From Medicago truncatula (taxonomy: Eukaryota > Streptophyta > Magnoliopsida > Fabales > Fabaceae), in the NCBI RefSeq assembly GCF_003473485.1, contig NC_053042.1, positions 20,046,501-20,110,500 of the forward strand: a stretch of DNA of 64,000 nucleotides, in the 5' to 3' direction. This document shows, piece by piece, positions 12,066-21,800 of this stretch; the stretch's first letter is position 1, and each line of letters begins with the position of its first letter. Position numbers and translations under genes: made by a program. The notes beneath the pieces are model-generated. The model made no database searches, was not told the origin of the DNA, and worked only from the letters and a program-made list of their open reading frames with translations.

Positions 12066-13159
12066 GATTTCTATCCAAATATTGTGATATGATATATGAT
12101 GATGTTTATACAATGATGATATGACAATGTTGTTGATTTTATTTGTCGAGTCATGATGTGATGTTCATGCATTCATGGTCTGTCCTATTTGACGACGAAT
12201 ATTTGACGATGAGTGGATTAATCAGTAATATGCTTATGATTATCCAAATATTTGACGATGAGGTATCACTCAAATACATACCTCTGATATTCAAAAACGG
12301 TACCACATGCATATAGAGTCAAGTTAGGGACATTACATGTGAGTCTATGCGAAAGATGTGTACTTGACTATGTGTGACTATTTGAAAAATGTGTGATTCG
12401 ACAATGGCAATGATGTGTGAATGCAATGTGTTCAACTTGACGATTATTTGATGATGTGATTACATGTTTATAATCTTGTGATGATGATTGAAGTTTGTTA
12501 TACCGACTTAGTGAATTGTATGAGAACTAATATAATATGAATATACATGTTTATAATCTTGTGATGATGATTGACATTTGCTGCGGGTTGGACGTATAGT
12601 TGCTGTGAGTTTTCGAGGATGGCTTTGAAGCATTCTTTTACCGCTTCCTTTTGGAGTCTTGACTAGTGGTGCTCTTATTAGGACTGTTGGGATTTTATTT
12701 ATGTTATTAGATTATGTTTTGAGGATGTATTTTTCGATGTGACGTGTTATTTACATGATGAACTATGTATGGATTGTAACGAAGAGTAACACCTTGAAGG
12801 ACAGAATCAGTATAAATTGATTTGTGTCTTTCTTCTCTCTCTGACTCTTTATCTTTAATCTGCATGTTATTTATTTCCGCTGCATTCAGACTCTGAGTCA
12901 GAATATGAAACATCAGATTTTGTCCAGATTTGTTCTTAACACCTTACAAGAAGAAACGACTCACACAATTCAACCCACCTTCTTGTGTGTTTTTCTCACC
13001 TTCATGATGTAGATGACAATATTGGAAGAAAAAAAAAAGGATAAAAAAATGGAACAATTTTAAACCATCACATGATAAATTTTGGACCATTTTACCCATT
13101 GAAATTTTTTTGGTTAAACTGTAAAAAAAATAAAAATTAGGAGGGGACAGTTATATAAA
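12066..13159. repeat. Degenerate repeat-derived spacer, possible LTR remnant
   Basis: The text 'tatttgacgatga' recurs at 12190-12260. A segment with 'catgtttataatcttgtgatgatgattga' spacing occurs twice, near 12463 and 12545. The stretch 12590-12950 has the look of an LTR leader (TATA-like text, pyrimidine-rich tract, ending near 'gttcttaacacctta'), but I could not define ends or a partner LTR. No coding gene is seen. Confidence 0.3.
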
Positions 13160-13290
13160 TGAAGAAGTTGTTAGATTGGCTCCGTCTACGATGGGAGACT
13201 TGAATAGGTCTTCTAATATAGGAGACATGGTTTTTTTCTTCCTTTAAAATGAATATGAACCATATGATAAGGGTTGGATCAAATTCCTTA
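13160..13290 (-). repeat. Inverted copy of the sequence at 15397-15495
   Basis: The reverse complement of this segment matches 15397-15495: 'ggctccg', 'ggagacat', 'aaatgaatatgaacca' and 'ataagggttggatcaaa' appear in the same order. The two copies lie in opposite orientation about 2.1 kb apart. They may be members of an unrecognised MITE, or a duplicated gene-flanking piece. Confidence 0.6.
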
Positions 13291-14120
13291 ATATACATTT
13301 CCATCACTCAACTGCTTTCTTTTATTTTAAATTAGTGTATTTATCTGACGTTGTTCGGTTTATACTTATAATTAAGGACGACCAAAATTTTGTATGCAAC
13401 GTATCTGCATATAAATTTACCACGAGCTGGTATAAGACCAATATCTTAATGAGTAAGCACGAATAAAAAAAAAAATTCATATTTTAAGTACTCGTAAATT
13501 TATAGATGCACATGCAGATGATATTTATAGAATTTAGTAAAAACAAAAATTGACACATTGGATTTAGTAAAATTATTAACACATGTAAAATAAAATAAAT
13601 ATTTTTTAAGTTCATGGACTCGTATAAATTTATACTCGTTATTAAATTAGTAAAATTATACGACTGCCGTATTACTTAAATAAAAAACTTCTCGTCATGA
13701 AATAAAAATATGTAATTTTGTAACAAAACTTATTTTTCTATCTAGCATAAACATCTCAACAATCCACATCGGCTTCGTCCAAATATTTTATATGTTTGTT
13801 TTTATTTCATGAGAAGATTTTTATTTTATATAAAATATAAAAATATTTATTTTATTCAATATGTGTTACAAATATTTTAAAGGAATATGTGTAACCAAAA
13901 AAAGAGGAATTGTTGTGACAACCACTTTTCACCTCATTTTATTGGATAAAAACAATAGAAAGAAAGAAGAAGAGAAATAATAAAAATATATGTAAATATA
14001 AGAAAGATGTTGTTTCAAAAGTTGTCAAAAAAATAGATGTACAAATATTGTTTCTCAATATTTTATCACCAAGTTGAATTCTCTCGGCTCTTTTTCCATC
14101 AGAAACGAGCACTGAACTCA
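13291..14120. other. AT-rich intergenic DNA, no gene
   Basis: Strongly AT-rich sequence with scattered poly-A and poly-T. I see nothing coding. Confidence 0.5.
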
Positions 14121-14235
14121 AATAGCCGGAGTTGCTTGTAGCCGCCGGCGATCACATCTCTCACGGCCAAGTCCACCGCTCTATATTCATCTCTCACTCA
14201 CTCAACCTTCATTTTCGTTTTATTCTTCCAATCAA
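14121..14235 (+). other. Possible non-coding 5' exon
   Basis: A locally GC-richer stretch with pyrimidine-rich text (ctctcactcactcaacc, cgttttattcttcc) ends at 'aatcaagtaagtt', a plausible splice donor. It looks like a 5' UTR exon. It could be an alternative upstream exon of CPSF100, whose probable main 5' UTR exon lies at about 15545-15645, or the relic of another gene. The LINE at 14565-15395 would then lie in its intron. There is no direct evidence of transcription. Confidence 0.3.
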
Positions 14236-14564
14236 GTAAGTTCATCGATTTTGATTTTGGGTGATTTTTTTCTTTCTCAAATGCAACTTTTGTTGTTGAG
14301 TTAATGTGGATTTTTATGCGTTATTTATGCATTGAAAAGATTAGATTTCATCTATTGGCTTAGGATGAATGAATTTTTGCATGCATTTCACTTGTTGCCT
14401 TTTAGGTGTTTGATAAATTGTCCTAAGTGGTGTTATGTGAATCTTTGATAGAGTAGACTGAATTTTTTGTAATCTTGTGTGGCTGTGAAGATAAATACAC
14501 TAGAATAAAAGAAAGTAATTGAGTGTTGAAGATATATAATAAGTATTTTGATCCAACCCTTATC

Positions 14565-15395
14565 TAAGCAAAGTGAATTCGGTAATGCTGCGGAATAACA
14601 CATCGGCTGAGTTCATTTTCGCATTGTTACAAGAACTGTCTCATGCTCAAGCTGAGCTATTTGCTTCGGTATTGTGGAGTTTGTGGAAAAGCCGTAACCT
14701 ACAACTATGGCAGAATGAAGTAGAGACATTGCAGGCCATTGTTGCACGCGCACAGAAGCTGTTGGTCAACTGGCGTGTAGCAAACAGCAAGCGACAGCAA
14801 GGTGGAATGACTGGCAGGTCTGCTGATCCGATTACAGATGTGCAGCAGTCAAAATTTGTGTCCAGCAGTGTGCAGATTGGGCAGAATCGATGGCAGAAAC
14901 CAATCATGGCAGGCTAAAGTGCAACATTGATGCGTCGTTTTCGGAAGCTTTAAATTGTGTAGGATTTGGATTCTGCATCAGGAATGAATTTGGAGAATTT
15001 ATTCGAGCAAGAACAATGTGGTCGAATCCTGTTTGTCCGTCGGATGTTGGAGAAGCTTTGGGACTTTCATACGCCATCCGTTGGGTGCATGAACTGCAAC
15101 TCAATAATGTTGATTTTGAATTGGATGCCAAGACGGTTGTAGATTATTTTAATTGAGGTTGCAATGATATATCCGAGTTTGGAGCAATAATTGACGAGTA
15201 TCGGAGAAATCGTGATATGTATCTAGAAAACTCCATGGTAGAGTTTAGTCGGAGACAAGCGAATGAGGTCGCTCACACTCTTGCACGAGAGGCCACTTTC
15301 TTAGCTAGTCCCCATACTTTTAATGATGTACCTCATTGTATTACGACGTTGATTTTTAATCAAAAGCTATAAGCTATTTTCCTTCAAAAAAAAAA
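14565..15395 (+). mobile_element. Truncated LINE 3' fragment with 24-bp TSD
   Basis: The element encodes LFASVLWSLWKSRNLQLW followed, in another frame, by an RNase H-like domain (LKCNIDASFSEALNCVGFG, then VDFELDAKTVVDYFN) and, after a TGA at 15154, the tail FSRRQANEVAHTLARE. It ends in an A-run at about 15386-15395. An exact 24-bp direct repeat beginning aagtattttgatccaaccc flanks it at 14541-14564 and 15396-15419. A 3' A-tail, long target duplication and 5' truncation are diagnostic of target-primed reverse transcription. The ORF is broken by a frame change and stops, so the copy is inactive. Confidence 0.85.
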
Positions 15396-15495
15396 AAGTA
15401 TTTTGATCCAACCCTTATCCAATGGTTCATATTCATTTAAAAAAAATGTCTCCTACAGCCCTACCGTAAACGGAGCCCATTAGATTTCATATAGC
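15396..15495 (+). repeat. Partner copy of the inverted repeat at 13160-13290
   Basis: This is the right-hand copy of the inverted pair described at 13160-13290. The LINE at 14565-15395 integrated at its left edge, and the target duplication consists of the first 24 bases of this repeat. Confidence 0.55.
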
Positions 15496-15544
15496 CACAC
15501 CTGATGATTATTGCCCGATTTTTTAAAAATAAAAGAAAAAAATC

Positions 15545-15645
15545 AAACGACACTGCATACTCTCTTCTTCTCACTCTCTCTTACAACCAGTGTGTCACCA
15601 CTAGTCACAGCTAATTCTCTCTCAGTTGTCATTATTCACTCTAAG
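15545..15645 (+). promoter_or_regulatory. Probable 5' UTR exon of CPSF100
   Basis: Pyrimidine-rich leader text (ctctcttcttctcactctct) ends at a 'ctaag|gtaagc' donor at 15645/15646. The next acceptor before the CPSF100 start is 'acacacag' at 15878 or 'gaaggcag' at 15888, which would make a 5' UTR intron of about 233-243 nt. This is an inference from splice-like signals only. Confidence 0.55.
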
Positions 15646-15891
15646 GTAAGCCAATTGATTTTCCAATTTCTTGTTTTAGTGTTTCAAAATTGGGAATTGG
15701 AAATGAAATTTTGTTATGACCAAGTTGTTTGTTAGTTAGAATTGGAATTTCGGAATGTTAAAAAATTGATGCTTTTGTTTCATGTAATTGGATTGGATAT
15801 CAGCTGTTTGTTCAAATGTCTGAATGCATTTTCCTTTTTGCTTCATATCGGTTTTTATGTTATTATTTTGACACACAGAAGAAGGCAGATC

Positions 15892-18800
15892 ATGGGAACA
15901 TCAGTGCAAGTAACACCACTTTGTGGAGTTTACAATGAAAACCCTCTCTCTTATTTGGTTTCCATTGATTCTTTCAACATCCTCATCGACTGTGGTTGGA
16001 ATGACCACTTCGACCCTTCACTCCTTCAACCCCTTTCCAGGGTAGCATCAACTATAGATGCTGTTTTACTTTCACATCCTGATACACTTCACCTTGCCGC
16101 CTTACCATATGCCATTAAGCATCTTGGACTTTCTGCTCCTGTTTATTCAACTGAGCCTGTTTATAGATTGGGACTTCTCACTATGTATGACCACTTCCTC
16201 TCCAGAAAGCAAGTGTCCGACTTTGATCTCTTCACTCTAGATGATATTGATTCTGCTTTCCAAACTGTAACAAGGCTAACATACTCTCAGAATCATCATC
16301 TCTCAGGTAACAATAACATAACACCTTCCTCAATTTATTATGTGTTTGTTACCATCAATGACATTCATTTTAACCAATACTAGGAAAGGGAGAGGGAATC
16401 GTCATTGCACCACATACTGCTGGACATCTTTTGGGAGGTACGATATGGAAAATTACAAAGGATGGTGAGGATGTCATATATGCTGTTGATTTCAATCATA
16501 GGAAAGAAAGGTAAATTATTTTTTTACTTCTCCAAAATTTAACGTGCATATTCTTAACGACAAGAAAGTAAGCTACTTATCAATCTAATTTTCACTAGGC
16601 ATTTGAACGGAACTGTTCTAGGTTCTTTTGTTCGCCCGGCTGTTCTAATAACCGATGCTTATAATGCTTTGAATAATCAGCCTTACAGACGTCAAAAGGA
16701 CAAAGAATTTGGAGGTAACTAACATTTAAATCTTATAATTGCTACACCTTGACAGAAATAAGGTGAATTTTTCATTTTTTGTTTTCTTGAGTTGCTATTA
16801 AGAGAAAACTGAAATATTTTTATGCCTGGGATATTCAAAGACAAGGCATGCAAGCATTAAAAAGTCTTCATCACGAAACGAGAAAACTGTCTAGACTATA
16901 TACTTTGTTTTTTCTGATCATATATCTTGTTGATTATTTAGATATCTTAAAGAAGACTCTAAGGGCAGGTGGCAATGTGTTACTACCTGTTGACACTGCT
17001 GGACGAATATTGGAACTTATTCTGATGCTGGAATCGGTCAGTACAAGAAAAGACTTACACTTATATTCTCTCTTTCTCAGTTTATTCCTAAATGTACATG
17101 CATGTATTGACATCAGATCTTGCCGTTTGCAGTATTGGGCGGATGAAAACTTGAACTATCCTATTTACTTTCTTACATATGTTGCATCCAGCACTATTGA
17201 TTACGTGAAAAGTTTCCTTGAGTGGATGAGTGATTCCATAGCGAAGTCCTTTGAACAAACTCGTGAAAATATATTTCTTCTGAAGTAAGTTGTGTCTTCC
17301 TTGATTTATATTGGGAGCAAGATATTTATATGTCAATTGCATTTTTGTTCTTGGGGATGCTACCGTGCCTTTTTATTGTTTAAAATTTCAAACCTAAAAG
17401 TAATGAGTTTCTTGTGATATATTAAAATAGAAGATTTTGTTCAGTCATGGGTGAAAGATGAGTTTTAATAACCTACAGGTTGTCACACACACTTTGAGGA
17501 TCTTTCCTATATATGTATTAAACAAATATTTAAGAGAGAGGGAGATATGCACTTTCAGTGTAAGCTAGTTTTAAACCAATTTCCAAGAAGAAATATTTTA
17601 GTTATTTTTAAAATGTTGAAAAAATGTGGCAATATGATGAATTGTCTTTGGATGTTGGTGTAAAACTAATTTACACCGGCAATGCACCTCCATTAGCTCA
17701 AAAGTTAATGTCCTTATATTTTAGTTTCTGCATTTATCTTGTGTTTAAAATAGACTGTAATGCCTGCCTGCAGGAATATCACACTTCTGGTTAGCAAGGC
17801 TGACCTCGACAATGCTCCTGACGGTCCAAAGGTTGAATGATTTCTTATGCTAATATTTTATGAGGCTTTCTTCCTTACTGATTCTGATACACATATCTTG
17901 TATAGGTTGTTCTAGCATCCATGGCAAGTTTGGAAGCAGGTTTTTCACATGATATATTTGTTGAGTGGGGGAACGATGTCAAAAATCTTGTGCTTTTTAC
18001 TGAAAGAGGCCAGGTATACTCTTTAGAATAAAAACATTTCTGATGTAATGTGTTTTAGTATTCTTGTGAAAGAACTTCTTTAGAAAACTCCTACTCTTGG
18101 TCAAGGGAACCTAAAGGAAAGTGAAGCAAGAGTTCTTTAGAATAAAAACATTTCTGATGTATTGTGTTTTAGCATTCTTGTGATAGAATTTCATTGGAAA
18201 ACTCCTACTCTTGGTCAAGGGAGCCTAAAGGAAAGTGAAGCAAGAGTGCTTGAGAGTGGAGATTAGGCAACTCAATAAACAACTAACTCCTGTACATTCA
18301 TCCCCAATGTGTGGCTCAAGTGGTTGAGTTGGAACATATGAAAGAGTTTGAGAAGCAGTTCTAGAGTTTGAACTGCTACTAACAACCCATTTGGGTTGGC
18401 CTTATGGTGTTGACTTGGGATCTTGGAGTGTGCTCCTCTCAAGGTCTCACATTCGATTCCCCGCGGTGCCAATTTTAGTGGGCTAAGTCCATATAGAGCT
18501 ATGCTCTGGCTTTAAATGGGTACCCCCGCACGTGGACGGTGGGATTGGATCCCTCGGGTTAGTCGGTCCTTAGGCTGGATACCGAGTCTGCGAAAAGAAA
18601 AAAAACTCTGGCTACTAACATAACATACTAACAATAAGGTAGATATAACATGATATACTCTCAACAGTTCTCTTATCTAAATCTAAGGAACAATCTTTTC
18701 GAAAATTTAATCCAATGGCTAACGTGAATTCGTTGCTTTTCGTCGTCACGTCCCTTGTACCATTTAGTATTCCTTTTATCTCTTTTATTAGAAAATGCTT

Positions 18801-21800
18801 TATACCTGTGCTAATAGTGCTTGAGAGTTTGTTTTACGTCTTTTGGGCAGTGAGAATGGAATAAGGATCTTGGGTCATGCTCATGCGACTTATTTTTATT
18901 TGTGATGTATTTTTTAAAAGATTAATTTTGTGTTGGAAATCCCGCCCCGAGCATGAGGGGGCTAATAGTGCTTGAGAGTTTGTTTTACGTCTTTTGAGCA
19001 GTGAGAATGGAATAAGGATCTTGGGTAATGCGACTTATTTTTATTTGTGATGTATTTTTTAAAAGATTAATTTTGTGTTGGAAATCCCGCCCCGAGTGTG
19101 AGGGGGTGTGTTGGTAATCCCACCTTAATTGCGATCTGCCCCTAGTTGCCTTGTGTTGGCTTGTCTTTGAGGGGGTGGATTTAGTCCCACATCAGTTAGA
19201 TTAGAAGCTTGATCAGAGTTTATAAAGAGGAGGCCATGTTGAAATTTGGGGCCTAACTCATCCTTACAAAACCGGCTTGTAAGGTTTGGAGTGCCTACTC
19301 TTTATAAACTCTGATCAAGCTTCCTATCTAACCGTTGTGGGACTAAATCCACCCTCTCAAAGACAAGCCAACACAAGACAACTAGGGGCAGATCGCAATT
19401 AAGGTGAGATTACCAACACACACCCTCACGCTCGGGGCAGGGTTTCCAACACACCCCCTCACGCTCAGACCCAATGGGCATGGAGCGTGGCAATGCGGAA
19501 TCCCGAAAATGGTAGATCTTGGATAGGCTCTGGTACCATGTTGAAATCTGGGGCCTAATTCCTCCTTACAAAACTAAACTGGTTTTGTAAGGATAAGTTA
19601 GGCCCCACATTTTGATACACTATCTAGTATACACAAATCATCCTTTTTTATAATTTTTAAGGTAGATATGATTAAAGTTAAATATTTTTAGTGACCAGCG
19701 AGTATGATTGATCGACAGTAATAAATTATTCATTTCAATTAAATCATTTCTTTAAATACTATATATTTGTTAATCTTATGTTTCAATTGATCCTTATGTA
19801 TACAATGCATAGTTTGGCACACTAGCTCGTATGCTACAAGCTGATCCACCTCCAAAAGCTGTCAAAGTCACTGTGTCGAAGAGAGTTCCTTTGGTTGGTG
19901 AAGAGCTAATTGCCTATGAGGAAGAGCAAAACCGAATAAAGAAAGAAGAAGCTTTAAAAGCAAGTCTTATGAAAGAGGAAGAATTTAAAGCATCTCAAGG
20001 GGCTGATAATAATGCTATTGATCCAATGATCATTGATACTGGCAATAGTCAACCATCACCAGAAGGTATGTATTGTATTAATTATTTCGGAGCTAATGAT
20101 TAGAAGTGTTTCCCTTTTTTTCTTCTTCTTCTTCCTTTCACTACAAATCATGACAAATTTGGTGTTGTTTTTATGTTAAATGCATTCACTTAGGTATTTA
20201 GAATTATCCGCTTGTGTTTCCTCATATCATATTAATTTTCTTCTGTGTTTTATTTAACTATATGCCATTTTGGGTCATGTATACTTTTTTCTACTATTAT
20301 TAGCTGAATCTATTTATCTTTAACTAGTTTTGAGTCTTGGAAAGTGCTACACAGAGTGTTAAAACAAAAGAATAAATAACTTCATCTATTCCCTTCTGTT
20401 ACAAAACAATCACTGAAATCTATTAAATAAGCTACATTTAATAGCCATATAATATAAATCAATTTTGGAGCTAACATTTCTGACACTTTTATCATTGTTT
20501 TCTGAACCTGCTGATGTAATATTAATATAATATTACAATGCAATTTGTATAATATAATCATGTTATATCTACCTTAAAATAGCTATATCATGTGTGTATA
20601 ATATAATGCATCTCCGAATATATTTTGTATTTTTTTAACGATGTTTCTTTCGACCCCTTAAGTAGTTTAATTTGCACTTGCAGTGGCTGTTCCTAAAAAT
20701 GGAGGATACCGAGATGTATTTATTGATGGATTTGTTCCCCCTTCATCTAGTGTTGCCCCAATGTTTCCCTGTTATGAGAATATAACAGAATGGGATGATT
20801 TTGGTGAAGTCATAAATCCAGATGATTATGTAATTAAGGAGGAAGACATGGACCAGGCAGCAAATAATGTAAGTTTCCGCTTTAAAAATATCAACCTCGT
20901 GACATCCCAGTTTCATTAGAATTATCTTTTCCTGTTCAAAATGGCATTAGTGTTCATATCATATGTTTCCGTTCTGAGTTACTAGTCTATTGTAGACCAC
21001 ATTATAAGGAAAAGCTTATAACGTTTTTTATAATTTACATTGATAAAGGTTAATGACATCATTGGATTGAAAAGGAGTAGGAAATGTTATAAATGATGAT
21101 ATGATACGTTCGGCTTATGGTAAAGCTAGTCTTTAACTATTTCCCCATGACTTAAATATGGAATGTTAGACATTTGTCTTCTATCCATGAAAAATATTTG
21201 CTGTGATCTAAGTTTTCTTGTTGGTGATTAGAAACGTTTGCTGGTATTTGCACTCCAACCCTATGTTATGAAAAATAATACTTGTTTATCATTTTCCTAT
21301 TTTTTCTATTAGGTAGGTGGTGATTTAAATGGAAAACTAGATGAAAGTGCTGCAAGTTTGATATTTGATACAAAGCCATCAAAAGTTATATCTGATGAAA
21401 GGACTGTAAGCTTCGCTCACTATCTTTTTCTTAAATCTTTACGTTCCGTGTTCTTGTGATTGGTAATTTTATGTAATTGTGTTGGAATTTATTACTGCTT
21501 TATTCATATATTGATTGGATGAATGAAGTTGAATCGCCTTTTCCATTTTTGGCTTTGTCACCAAATTTATTATTTTGCAAATATTAAAAGTCTCTCCTCC
21601 CGTCTTTGATATTTTACAACAGATGCTATTATGTTTGTTTTTTCTAACATCTGTATTAGCCCTGCAACTGATTTTTTTCCCCAAACTATTTATTTGCTCC
21701 TTAGTTAGATAGATTATAGTCTCCGATGGAAGTCTATCTTACAGGCATTTTTATCTTATTTTATCCCTTAAATTCAATATATTAGGCGGAACATCGATGC

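Noticed and set aside
16058-16240. Second frame within CPSF100 exon 1
   Set aside because: It is an out-of-frame shadow of the conserved beta-lactamase-fold coding sequence.
18385-18480. Possible functional tRNA gene
   Set aside because: A B-box-like string is present, but there is no cloverleaf or acceptor stem; flanking duplication and A-tail fit a SINE.
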